The notes under the pieces: generated by a model | What the model was told of the DNA's origin: nothing | Databases searched by the model: none | The model's input: the letters and a program-made list of their open reading frames with translations, nothing else | Shown here: piece after piece, positions 19,401 through 26,928 of the stretch | Numbering within the stretch: position 1 is the first letter of the stretch | How the letters are laid out: the number at the start of each line of letters is the position of its first letter | Translations under genes and position numbers: made by a program | Assembly: GCA_006247105.1 (NCBI GenBank) | Contig: CM016926.1 | Coordinates: 2,170,001-2,234,000, forward strand | Length of the DNA stretch: 64,000 nucleotides | Direction: 5' to 3' | Source: Giardia muris | Lineage: Eukaryota > Fornicata > Diplomonadida > Hexamitidae

Positions 19401-19678
19401 TGAGGGTTCAGTTCTTGGAGGTAAGGTAGAATAGCATGGTCAAGCCGTACACCCTGATGAGCATGAGCCTCAGTGAGGAAGGGGCTGGAGGCGAGGTCAC
19501 GGAAGCTGGCGGGTGTGGGGTCATAGATGAGAAGACTATTGACTCCAGTAAGGACCAAGTTTTTCGCGACCTCCTGGGCGAGCCCGTCCGCGCCGATGAG
19601 GAGGAACGCGGCCCCTTGCATCTTCTGGAGAGCCTCTCTCCCGAAGACGAACTCGGTACGAGAGTAATCGCGATTCAT
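16451..19678 (-). CDS. UBA1: Ubiquitin-activating enzyme E1
   Basis: This 1075-aa protein is close to the usual E1 length. It activates ubiquitin by adenylation and passes it to its own cysteine, then to E2s. The inactive adenylation half starts at SRTEFVFGREALQKM. The active half holds FVVGAGALGCELLKQFALVG with the nucleotide-binding glycines and, further on, DLDGIENSNLSRQFLFRE. The catalytic cysteine is in ACTIHNFPNTIVH at about residue 652. The C-terminal ubiquitin-fold domain closes the protein. The start at 19678 has only a weak taa before it. The gene is followed by the 95-aa gene after six bases and preceded by Dicer's stop 34 bases upstream, all on the minus strand. Confidence 0.96.
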   Translation of the reverse strand: MNRDYSRTEFVFGREALQKMQGAAFLLIGADGLAQEVAKNLVLTGVNSLLIYDPTPASFRDLASSPFLTEAHAHQGVRLDHAILPYLQELNPQCRVQVVDPASCASLDEFLRMAALIIHTRTLPGLLLGKLGDVCHSSGVPYIICTANGLSARIFCDFGENHTVLDPDGEKCDDLTIANCTVDFAPTTTSSLGSWHFFFTTTKPHELSDGYLVHITDLKFVAISSDGQRQSMDMSPLETAANNQLWIVRVTSHSLFEAVPQSPEVASVIVNFLGALKENHNFEVMHLRGGYMKRVKEPVDIASRPYSVAAADPSFSEGMLDFSKFGRDRVLHGAYYTLDKFMEVTENAARVTSNNTIWNAEAAGALLADLIQFAANGGAADPALKVSHEVLANPDNAPLLMLLLMTFNGRLAPVASFIGGWAAQEALKYVSGKYMPIHQFYYYEAFEALPSKESAFYPTLETTRPRPGDRYEGQRIVIGDHLQRLICQSSLFVVGAGALGCELLKQFALVGACTAPEAALDLTDLDGIENSNLSRQFLFREHDIGKMKSEVAAERTKGMNPNINIRARTLRVGHETESILNSDFWESKTVIVNALDNVPTRLYVDNQCCLYRKPLLESGTMGQKANMQVVVPWLTEIYGSQRDPETGEDPACTIHNFPNTIVHCIVYATSEFKGLFDQASVDLHAITSRGLSAYISELLNNRDTVDGRLVRLQSLCAPVGPCDSLVKRACCWAALLFERYFIQTVAKILADFPPDAKDKEGNAFWSGEKRPPHPLTLMPQNEHHREFIRAAACLYTDLVGQKTDILAEQAVQIALEYLGNSSRPQVHTSEAAGKTIGNVLDGRYTPETIMAVFNDATLFDQTLFGVTSVHPITFEKDDLSNNHVQLISAFSNLRAENYEIQPVALSEVRRLSGNIIPAMITTTASIVGLVAVEFYKVLLYASPEPKDHHPIEDYKSVFLNFAIPILQFSEPGPSVPLKCSTTGEDVTPWDEIRRSGDLTVQQVIDIYSERYKCDVDGVVWGTSMIYATFGNFAANLNRTVRDLTGIKSGNVYLLVNCANAETYEDVEVPRFCLTN

Positions 19679-19712
19679 TTAGGCCCGAAAGAGGACAGTT
19701 TTGAAATCCCAT

Positions 19713-22700
19713 TCACAATGAAAGGAGAAGCCTATGGATGCCAGCCTTGCTTATATGGCCATCGTGAGTGCGTAGGTAGTCGAGGGTGGTGAAGATGAGT
19801 GCCTCAGCTTGCTGGAGAGCCATCCTTTCGACCTCCATGCGACTAGAACCAGAGCAGTTCAAAAGGGTTACTGTGTGTTCTATCGTATGGTTCTCGACGC
19901 GATAGAAAAGAATTGTGGAGGTCCACCCATCTTCCTCATTAGGAACTGTGACCAATTCCAGAGCTCCCAAAGTGATATCTGCTGTTATATTCAACAACAA
20001 GTTCAAATATAAGATCCCGGGCTCCTTCCCAAGGATCTTTTGAGGACTCTCTAGTGGTGTATTGTGAAGAATTCGTTCGACTATGAAGTCATAGGTAACG
20101 GCCTCACCTTCGGTCACTAGGATGGCACCAATGATCGATTCCATTGTATCTGCAAGGGCTTTGTTCTCCTTCATCAGGTTTCTGTGCACATCCTTAAGAA
20201 GCTGGCATGCAATCGGGAAGTGTTTGCGGAAGATCAACAATAAATTCTGGTTTGATACTGAATAGGTGACAAGGAAGTGCAGAAGCTCAATATTGGTGTG
20301 CTGCATCATAGCTTGGTCACGCATAAGATAGACGAGTGTGGCCCAACGAAGGAAAGCATCTCCAATGACTTCCAGCTTTTCTCTCAACTGTTTCGTTGGG
20401 ATGTGCTCGAGAATATGCTTGAGAAGGTTGGAGGATCTATTAGAACAAGACGTGGGAAGCCGTAACTCACGATATAATGTCTCTGCCTTCTCGAAGATGA
20501 AACTATTCGTGAACTTCGCTTTAATAAAAGCCATTTGGTTTCCCAGCTTAGTTCCAGTAACGGTCTCAGTAGTACAATCGCCATAGAGGAGCCTCGAGTA
20601 CTCCGAACGGTATGCGAGATGTGCCATTGGGATTGGGACGTCTATTTCATCGTTAATCATTCTCTTAGCGCCTTCCACCTGTGTATTCTTCTTCTTGGAA
20701 CGAATGTTGAAACTAGCCGCTGAAAGCCAATAACCACGCATGGCATCGGCTCGTTCTCTCAGCTTCATGACGTCATCGGATTGAGAAGCATTTGATTCAA
20801 GCTGCGGGACATTATAGCGCGATTTCCTTCCAATGTCACAATAAGAGGCCAGTTCCTGAGGGCTTAACCCGTCAAGTATTTGGCTCAGCTTCTTATCCAG
20901 CTGGAAGGAGATACAAACACGTCGCGAGTCGAAGTCGATGGCAAAACGCTCACTAAAGATGAGAGTTGCAATCAGACGTTCGGCCGAGAACAAGCCGCCG
21001 GGCCCTTCGGCTACGAAAGCGAGATAGGCGTACAGAAACGAGTACATCCTTTGATGCTGCTCATATTTGTCCTTACCATCATAGCGAGAAAAGTTAAGCA
21101 AGTAGGAATCAGTGTCCTTATATATCGAGGAGGACTCCGGCTTCTTCTTATCCATGTTCCGCCTCTTAAGCGGATGAACCTCAGGAACAAAACGTTGAAG
21201 GTCCCAGGTAAAAAGGATCCGATCCAGAATGTCTCCAGACACAAGACTATCCTTTATCACAACCACCTCTCCATGAGTCGAGTTTGGGAAGAGGGATAAG
21301 AGGCCTGAAACTATAATGTAGCTCAACAAGGCATTTCCAAGGGCCACATATTGCAAATACACGGTGGAGCCTTTGACCTCAAAGGAACCCAAGGATAGTT
21401 GGGTGAAGAAATTCGGCTTACTCGCATGCTCTATAAGGGCTTCGGGACACCCGTCAGGTAGTCTCAGGTCTGGACCTGACGGGGCTATTTGACGAGAAAA
21501 ACTATCAAGAGTACATAAGCTCTCAAGGACACGCCCATCGGCGACCAGGTTTGTGGACTGAATGCCAATGACAAAGAGATGAATCATTCGGAAATACTTG
21601 GCGGAAAGAGAAGGGGGCTCATCTGGTTCTGATGGACCCTTTTGGTGACCATAAAGAGGCCTTGAGAATGGCATAAGATCTGGCGATATATACACAGTGC
21701 TATCCAAGGGGGCCAAATCTAAGGTCTTAACTAGAGACTCACGCGTTTCGGGAGACTCAAAGAAGAGATCATAGATCGCGCCAGTCTCAACGACGTCAAT
21801 GATATGCTTAGCGATCGAGGGTAATACCAGGCGTAATTGAAGCTCACACTTGTAGCTTGTGAGCGTTTGAAGAGAAGTATCCATAATAAGATCCTCCAGA
21901 GGAAGAAAGCGAATATATATCTTCTTCTTCATCAATCGGAATCGCTCTATGGCCTTGATGACTCCTCGCAAGAGTGATAAGCCAGTTATGGGCGTTTGTA
22001 TCTCAGGACAAATGGGCTCATAATTCGAAAGCCCAAGAGGGACAACAGCCGCCAAAGGCATCTGCTTCAAATGAATCCTCTGGCCAAGGTCGAAATAAAG
22101 GGCTTCAAATGTTAAGTCTTGACCTGGAATGGGGGAATGAAGGGATTGGGAGAAATCAACCCCAATGAGCTGATAACAACCATGGGTTCTCCCACAATAC
22201 ACGTGTTGTGTCTTGCAGTTCTCAAAGAAATGTATTATTGCGGCTTGAAGATCCGGACTCACTTCCCAATCGGTATAGGTTTTAAGTGCTCCTTGAAGCC
22301 CTTTGACAATAGACTCGAAAGCATCATCGTTGAGGTATCGATATAGTATACAGACGGGTCCAAGAAGCATTTGGAGGTGGAAGTAATACTTAGCGATAGA
22401 GCCAACCTCATCTTTGGTTGAGAAGAGAGACAACGCCGTCGATTCCAGAAGAGCGCTAGGGACACTCCTAGTTAATTCCGAGCCTGAAAAGAAGGCCGTT
22501 TGAGCCAATAGGCCAGCACACTTGATCTCCTCCTTCCAAAGGCTTTGTGGGAGACGATTCAACAGCTGATAATATGGAAGCGTTCTAATATTCCCAAGAT
22601 CATTAAAGGTGAGTGTAACAGAGGCCTTTTCGTCCACATTCAATGCCATGCGCACCTTGGCGACAAGCTTATCGGGAGCGTTGTTGAGCCGAAAGAGGAT

Positions 22701-23045
22701 ATCTGGCAGGGGGAATTCATTGCTCAGAAAGTGATGAAAGGGTAGACTACGCTCTCCTCTGCCAATCAGTAAAGCATTCCAAGTTAAGATTCCATCATCA
22801 AGAAGAGCCCCGGGGCGTACGTAGCTCATCCTGATGGCCAAGTCCTGTGAGGGGGTCAACAAGGAGATTTCATCATCGTCCTTCTCCATATATTCCTTCG
22901 AGATGAAACGAAGATGGGCGTCGACGGGCCCGGAGACGAGGCTGAACGCGGGGACCTCGTCAGGAGCTCCTAGATCAACGGAGCAAAGGACTGGGACGTC
23001 TACATGCCCAACTGGGAGGTCAACAGATACGACGTATTCAAACAT
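19713..23045 (-). CDS. Dicer-like RNase III (PAZ, two RNase III domains, no helicase)
   Basis: This is a 1110-aa protein with start at ATG 23045 (MFEYVVSVDL); a longer reading would run through the divergent gene. The PAZ domain is at about 240-355 (HGCYQLIGVDFSQSLHSP, then SNYEPICPE). RNase IIIb is at about 850-985 with the signature EKLEVIGDAFLRW and ADTMESIIGAI, keeping all four metal-binding acids (about E892, D896, D966, E969). RNase IIIa at about 500-690 keeps the fold pattern, but its signature reads YLQYVALGNALLSY, with Val and Asn where Glu and Asp are expected. The second pair of acids also seems missing (RMYSFLYAYLAF). Residues about 1010-1092 resemble a double-stranded-RNA-binding domain. 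As known for Giardia intestinalis Dicer, there is no helicase, but this protein is longer. Role: cutting dsRNA into small RNAs in the cytoplasm. Confidence 0.88.
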   Translation of the reverse strand: MFEYVVSVDLPVGHVDVPVLCSVDLGAPDEVPAFSLVSGPVDAHLRFISKEYMEKDDDEISLLTPSQDLAIRMSYVRPGALLDDGILTWNALLIGRGERSLPFHHFLSNEFPLPDILFRLNNAPDKLVAKVRMALNVDEKASVTLTFNDLGNIRTLPYYQLLNRLPQSLWKEEIKCAGLLAQTAFFSGSELTRSVPSALLESTALSLFSTKDEVGSIAKYYFHLQMLLGPVCILYRYLNDDAFESIVKGLQGALKTYTDWEVSPDLQAAIIHFFENCKTQHVYCGRTHGCYQLIGVDFSQSLHSPIPGQDLTFEALYFDLGQRIHLKQMPLAAVVPLGLSNYEPICPEIQTPITGLSLLRGVIKAIERFRLMKKKIYIRFLPLEDLIMDTSLQTLTSYKCELQLRLVLPSIAKHIIDVVETGAIYDLFFESPETRESLVKTLDLAPLDSTVYISPDLMPFSRPLYGHQKGPSEPDEPPSLSAKYFRMIHLFVIGIQSTNLVADGRVLESLCTLDSFSRQIAPSGPDLRLPDGCPEALIEHASKPNFFTQLSLGSFEVKGSTVYLQYVALGNALLSYIIVSGLLSLFPNSTHGEVVVIKDSLVSGDILDRILFTWDLQRFVPEVHPLKRRNMDKKKPESSSIYKDTDSYLLNFSRYDGKDKYEQHQRMYSFLYAYLAFVAEGPGGLFSAERLIATLIFSERFAIDFDSRRVCISFQLDKKLSQILDGLSPQELASYCDIGRKSRYNVPQLESNASQSDDVMKLRERADAMRGYWLSAASFNIRSKKKNTQVEGAKRMINDEIDVPIPMAHLAYRSEYSRLLYGDCTTETVTGTKLGNQMAFIKAKFTNSFIFEKAETLYRELRLPTSCSNRSSNLLKHILEHIPTKQLREKLEVIGDAFLRWATLVYLMRDQAMMQHTNIELLHFLVTYSVSNQNLLLIFRKHFPIACQLLKDVHRNLMKENKALADTMESIIGAILVTEGEAVTYDFIVERILHNTPLESPQKILGKEPGILYLNLLLNITADITLGALELVTVPNEEDGWTSTILFYRVENHTIEHTVTLLNCSGSSRMEVERMALQQAEALIFTTLDYLRTHDGHISKAGIHRLLLSL

Positions 23046-23051
23046 CCAAAA
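23046..23051. promoter_or_regulatory. 6-base gap between divergent Dicer and DeSI start codons
   Basis: The two start codons are separated only by ccaaaa. The A-run serves as plus-strand initiator, while the minus-strand initiator (ttcatttttgg) must include the first codons of the plus-strand gene. Any further promoter sequence has to lie inside the partner's coding region. Confidence 0.6.
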
Positions 23052-24458
23052 ATGAAAGTCGTTCTTCAAGTATACGACCTTTCGAATGGGATTGCATGTT
23101 CTCTTTCGGGGGCGCTCATGGGGCAGACCTTTGAAGCGGTCTACCACACAGGAGTGAGTGTGGATGGGCAGGAGTACTATTATGGAGGTGGAGGAATTCA
23201 ATGTGATGCTGTTGGAACCACTCCTTACGGTACTCCAATTGAACAAATAGATATGGGGGAGACGACAAAGACCCTTGCGGAGGTGACGGCATATATCGAC
23301 AGTGTCCGCCCAATATTCACTCTGGAGAAGTACGACTTCATTGACCATAACTGTAACCATTTCAGTACAGCCTTTCTCGAGTTCTTGTGCCAAAAGGCCG
23401 TCCCCGAACGGATCCTTAACCAAGGGAAGGAATTCCTCAGGACTCCTCTTGGACGTATGGCCGCACCCTTCTTACGCAGTGGATTGAACCCGGAGGTATA
23501 TGAGGGGAAGGCTCCTTCAGCTGCACCTCCCATCATTCCATTATCCACCTTCCTTCCTCAAGGAGTCTCTTCCACGACTAAGACGACGAGTATTCACATT
23601 GAGGAACCTCTGGTCCTTATCCCGGACCAGGAGTCATTACAAAAGCATGTGGATATCATTTCCCAAGCTCTCGGAGCACATGGCAATATTAGTGATGGTG
23701 TCGCCTTCTCGACCAAATTTCCGGACACCATTGACGCCACCGTCGCACGATCCATTCATACTGTACCATCGGAACTTGTAACGTCTCTTTGTTCTCTTGT
23801 TGAAGAGATCCTGACCGAAGAGGCAGGGGAAAAGAAGGATGGTGAGCCTTCAACGGAGACCGTTATTACAGCATGCCTTGACGCCTTGTCATGTGTTTGC
23901 TTATCGCAGAAGCAGGACGGGATCGTTGAGGCGTGTATGCCGCTCTCCCTTTATGCACAGCACCAAACCCTTCTCAAGTCCCAAGCGTATCTTCGTTATA
24001 CCATCAATTGGCTCTCCCAACTCGCTGGGATGAAGGATTTCCGAGCGAGGTCACAGGACTATCTTCAGCTTGCGATCAAAGTGCTCGATGATTCTGGACT
24101 CAAGGTCTTCGGATATCGTCTTCTTTACGTCATGAGCCGTATAATGACGACCACTGACGTTTCTGCAGTCAAAGAGATGCTCTTCCCGATCCTTATCCAG
24201 CCAATCGTCGAGGGCGCTCAGGCGACAATGAAAGATTCTGAGAAGCGTACCCTTTATGCTCAACAGGCGAACTTGGCGTCAGGGGCACTTGGAAGACTCA
24301 TCATCACCGCGGTGGATAAGCAACGGCCAGATGGGTGGTATGAGGCCGCCAGGAAGGCCTTAAAGGACCTCGACCTTAAGGTTCTCAAAGCACCCTGTTG
24401 TACTGACCTCCAAACATACCTTCAGCTCGACGAGTTGGCTCGCGAGGAGCTCTTCTAA
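23052..24458 (+). CDS. DeSI-like (PPPDE) thiol isopeptidase with helical C-terminal domain
   Basis: This is a 468-aa protein with start at ATG 23052 (MKVVLQVYDLSNG), which is exactly where PPPDE domains begin; upstream codons overlap Dicer. The PPPDE domain covers about 1-140: VYDLSNGIACSLS, catalytic His in VYHTGV (about 32), EYYYGGGGIQ, and catalytic Cys in DHNCNHFS (about 101). Both active-site residues are present. DeSI enzymes remove SUMO or ubiquitin from proteins. Residues about 230-468 form an alpha-helical, armadillo-like region that could be a PUL domain (a Cdc48/p97-binding module sometimes fused to PPPDE), but that match is weaker. Confidence 0.9.
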   Translation: MKVVLQVYDLSNGIACSLSGALMGQTFEAVYHTGVSVDGQEYYYGGGGIQCDAVGTTPYGTPIEQIDMGETTKTLAEVTAYIDSVRPIFTLEKYDFIDHNCNHFSTAFLEFLCQKAVPERILNQGKEFLRTPLGRMAAPFLRSGLNPEVYEGKAPSAAPPIIPLSTFLPQGVSSTTKTTSIHIEEPLVLIPDQESLQKHVDIISQALGAHGNISDGVAFSTKFPDTIDATVARSIHTVPSELVTSLCSLVEEILTEEAGEKKDGEPSTETVITACLDALSCVCLSQKQDGIVEACMPLSLYAQHQTLLKSQAYLRYTINWLSQLAGMKDFRARSQDYLQLAIKVLDDSGLKVFGYRLLYVMSRIMTTTDVSAVKEMLFPILIQPIVEGAQATMKDSEKRTLYAQQANLASGALGRLIITAVDKQRPDGWYEAARKALKDLDLKVLKAPCCTDLQTYLQLDELAREELF

Positions 24459-24603
24459 GTCTAAGGCGGTACGAACCCACCTCTAGACCAGGCGGATTGA
24501 ACTGAGCCGAATCAAAGATTATCTATGCAAGTGAACCTCATCACGACCAGTAATCCGCACAGACGTATGGCCTCCCTATTGATGTCCGGCTTTACTCTCC
24601 CAC
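24459..24603. other. Convergent spacer with poly(A) signal
   Basis: These 145 bases between the DeSI and uS19 stops contain an exact AGTGAAC on the plus strand at 24530-24536, 72 bases behind the DeSI stop, which may be its poly(A) signal. No small gene or RNA is evident. Confidence 0.4.
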
Positions 24604-25041
24604 TTAACGAAGTGGTACGAACTTGGACGAACGAGTGGCACCGATACCAACCTTCCCGTGGGCAACGATCTTATAAGTCAGAGCATAATCGCGGAGGTGC
24701 TTCCCGACCATCGGTGGCTTGATCTCGACGGGGATGAACTGGCGTCCATTATAGACGGAGATGGTCGTCCCAACCATCTCGGGGAAGATGATCATGTCAC
24801 GAAGGTGAGTCTTGATGACCTTTGCCTTCCCGGTCCCTTGTACCGCGCGACGAAGGCGGAGCTTGTTGACGAAGCGGAGGTGCTTCATACTAAGCCCATG
24901 CTTCCCGATACGACGGCGGCAACGAGCAGAGAGCTTCGGTAGGACGTCAGTGATCTTCATCGTCACGAGCTTCTCGACCTCGATGCCACGGAACTTCGGG
25001 AGGGCGAGGCCCTTGCGGCGAACGGCACCAGCTTCAGTCAT
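24604..25041 (-). CDS. RPS15: 40S ribosomal protein uS19 (RPS15)
   Basis: This 145-aa protein has the length typical of eukaryotic RPS15. Diagnostic strings are FRGIEVEKL near residue 18, RRRIGKHGLSMKHL, KTHLRDMIIFPEMVG, and the C-terminal uS19 core IPVEIKPPMVGKHLRDYALTYK. It sits in the head of the small ribosomal subunit near the decoding site. The start ATG at 25041 is preceded by ctttttgggtttgatggagt, which is less A-rich than at other genes and may be a ribosomal-protein-gene variant. It lies 37 bases in front of the GCN5 stop on the same strand, so uS19 is downstream of GCN5. Confidence 0.97.
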   Translation of the reverse strand: MTEAGAVRRKGLALPKFRGIEVEKLVTMKITDVLPKLSARCRRRIGKHGLSMKHLRFVNKLRLRRAVQGTGKAKVIKTHLRDMIIFPEMVGTTISVYNGRQFIPVEIKPPMVGKHLRDYALTYKIVAHGKVGIGATRSSKFVPLR

Positions 25042-25078
25042 ACTCCATCAAACCCAAAAAGGGGCGGGGGATTCCATT

Positions 25079-26200
25079 TCAATCTGCTTTAGCCGAGAGC
25101 TGTGGACAGAGGTATCCTACATCGACAATGGTAGTGAGGTCCACCCGTTGATTGTACGCATGGTCGAAGGACCGGACGAGCCCTTGGTAGAGGGCGAGGG
25201 CCTGCTTCGTCCGTTCCGCGACCTCGCCATTATAGGTCTGGCAACGCTGGTAGATTGACTTCGCATGTTCGACGAAGATCCCGCGGGTACGGTAGAAACC
25301 CGACCGGCACCGTTCGGCCATGATCGTCAAGTCATTGTAGACGATGTTTGGAGACCAGTCGGCCGATTCTGGAGGTCGAAGAAAGGGTGTGGCATAAACC
25401 TTTCCAGCCTCGACAAGGATTGCATAGAGGGCGGCATGGGAACACCGCCGTGTCTCCTCCTCTCCACTAATCCCTACCGCTTGTTCCAAGGTGACATCAT
25501 GCCCCTGTTTCTGAAGGATCTCTAAGCACGTGTGTAGACTGGGGATACACAACAAGTCTTCTGGCTTAATGTTCTGCTTGTCCAACAGTTGGGTAGGGAA
25601 GTGTGAGAGCTGGATTTGCAACCTCTTCAGGATTAACTCCCGTTGTCTCCGTATGACTTCTGTTATCCTCGTATAATCTACCGTCCTGTACAAGTGGCAC
25701 TGGACAAAGATGGCTTGATCATAGTGCTTCACCCTCCCCCTCCAGATGTGCTCGGGTAGGGTAATCTGCCTTGAAAACCCCTGCTTTTGAAAGTATTCGA
25801 GAGCGGCGTTATCGGCATATGTCACAATGTCCGCATACCCCTTTCTCTTCACGTGCTCCTTCAGCAGGTTCATGATGTGCTGTCCCAGTCCGGTATATTG
25901 CCGGGTGATAGACACCGCACAGAATGCGATCTCGATGAACCGTTCATCCGGGAAGAGGCGGTAACAGATCGCAGCGACGAGCGGAGACGTTGTCTTGTTC
26001 GTAGGACGCTCGAATAGACAGGCCGTCTCGTGATTGGCGTTGAAGACTAGGCGTGTGATGTAGTCCTTTGGCATCCGAGGGAGGGCCGTACAGAAAAGCT
26101 CCTTCGCCATCAGCAGCTTAAGGAGGAGCTTCGGACAATGAGGATCTGCGCCTTCCCCATCCAGTCTCAAGCCGATGACGCTGAACTCAAGACTATCCAT
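25079..26200 (-). CDS. GCN5: GCN5-type histone acetyltransferase with degenerate bromodomain
   Basis: The protein has 373 aa. The HAT domain covers about 25-170: ELFCTALPRMPKDYITRLVF, then FIEIAFCAVSI with the catalytic Glu, the acetyl-CoA loop RQYTGLGQHIMN, and VTYADNAALEYFQKQGFSRQI. Residues about 290-365 align with a bromodomain (SGFYRTRGIFVEHAKSIYQ, then RCQTYNGE with the acetyl-lysine-binding Asn), but the ZA loop lacks the usual PDYY and PMDL motifs. The protein would acetylate nucleosomal histone H3 in a SAGA-like setting. The start at 26200 lies behind cccccaaaa. Confidence 0.93.
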   Translation of the reverse strand: MDSLEFSVIGLRLDGEGADPHCPKLLLKLLMAKELFCTALPRMPKDYITRLVFNANHETACLFERPTNKTTSPLVAAICYRLFPDERFIEIAFCAVSITRQYTGLGQHIMNLLKEHVKRKGYADIVTYADNAALEYFQKQGFSRQITLPEHIWRGRVKHYDQAIFVQCHLYRTVDYTRITEVIRRQRELILKRLQIQLSHFPTQLLDKQNIKPEDLLCIPSLHTCLEILQKQGHDVTLEQAVGISGEEETRRCSHAALYAILVEAGKVYATPFLRPPESADWSPNIVYNDLTIMAERCRSGFYRTRGIFVEHAKSIYQRCQTYNGEVAERTKQALALYQGLVRSFDHAYNQRVDLTTIVDVGYLCPQLSAKAD

Positions 26201-26268
26201 TTTTGGGGGTCAGTCCCCCTCTCACACACATGTTCACTCATCCCGATCCTGATGTACTACGAGCCTAG

Positions 26269-26529
26269 TCAGTGGTGCTTGTGGTGTCCTCCATGGTCGA
26301 AAAGGGCGAGACCGATATCCAACACGTCGTCGACGATGTCACTCTTCTCATGACACTCGCAACAGCCGTGGCCAGAACGACCGTCACAGCAATGGCCGTG
26401 ATGGCTCCCGCACCCATGTCCGTGCCTTCCGCGGTGGCAATGGTCGGACGAGCAGCTCAAAGTGCTGGATGTGCTCGAGCAACACGAGCTGCTCGAGCTG
26501 CTTGAGCTATGGCAGCGTCCGTGCGGCAT
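26269..26529 (-). CDS. Tiny Cys/His/Ser-rich protein, possible metal binder
   Basis: This 86-aa frame has an excellent A-rich initiator (ggataaagaaaaaagaa) directly against its ATG at 26529, which is the main reason to accept it. Composition is extreme. Residues about 6-30 are Ser and Cys (a run of eight Ser), 30-60 alternate Cys/His/Gly (HCHRGRHGHGCGSHHGHCCD), and the end is HGGHHKHH. About ten Cys and sixteen His suggest zinc or copper binding as in metallothionein-like or metal-storage proteins. There is no signal peptide or transmembrane span. It shares strand and close spacing (68 bases) with GCN5 downstream. Function is unknown. Confidence 0.6.
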   Translation of the reverse strand: MPHGRCHSSSSSSSSCCSSTSSTLSCSSDHCHRGRHGHGCGSHHGHCCDGRSGHGCCECHEKSDIVDDVLDIGLALFDHGGHHKHH

Positions 26530-26928
26530 TTCTTTTTTCTTTATCCGCCAGGGATAAAAGATCCAACCGAATAGCTATCATTTGTGGTTCCGGGGGACCG
26601 GAATTCACCCTCCAGGGCAGATTAGAGTATATTCCGCATACCTGAGATACAGGAGCGATAGATACAGGCATCGGTCCCAAGCTCCTTCTCGTGGCAGATA
26701 TGAGTGAATATGCCAAGGACTCGGGCTTTTGAACGTTTGGAATGCTCGTGCATCGTGCGTTTGTGCATCTGATCATCTAAGCGCCTATCTGACAAACCAT
26801 AGTCATACTCAGAAGGTCATCGCACTATTCCTCTTCCACACTCCTTCTATCATCTATACTACTCCAAAGACCTCACTGCATTGATAAGCGTCATGACAAA
26901 CCCATGAAACTCGATGAATTCTATTTAG
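26530..26928. other. 399-base gene-free region
   Basis: This is the longest stretch without a credible gene in the window, between two divergent starts. The left end holds the A-rich initiator of the Cys/His-rich gene and the right end attctatttag before the hydrolase ATG. An 89-codon minus-strand frame crosses it but overlaps the neighbouring start and lacks an initiator. I see no tRNA arms, no B-box and no strong hairpin; a small non-coding RNA cannot be ruled out. Confidence 0.4.

Noticed and set aside
23046..23423. N-terminal extension of Dicer by 126 codons
   Set aside because: It would run antisense through the PPPDE active-site region; the ATG at 23045 is better placed and the extension has no recognisable domain.
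26272..26505. 77-codon plus-strand frame opposite the Cys/His-rich gene
   Set aside because: It is an Ala/Val-rich shadow created by the repetitive codons of the other strand; no initiator.
26507..26776. 89-codon minus-strand frame
   Set aside because: It would overlap the start of the Cys/His-rich gene, has no initiator and no protein-like pattern.
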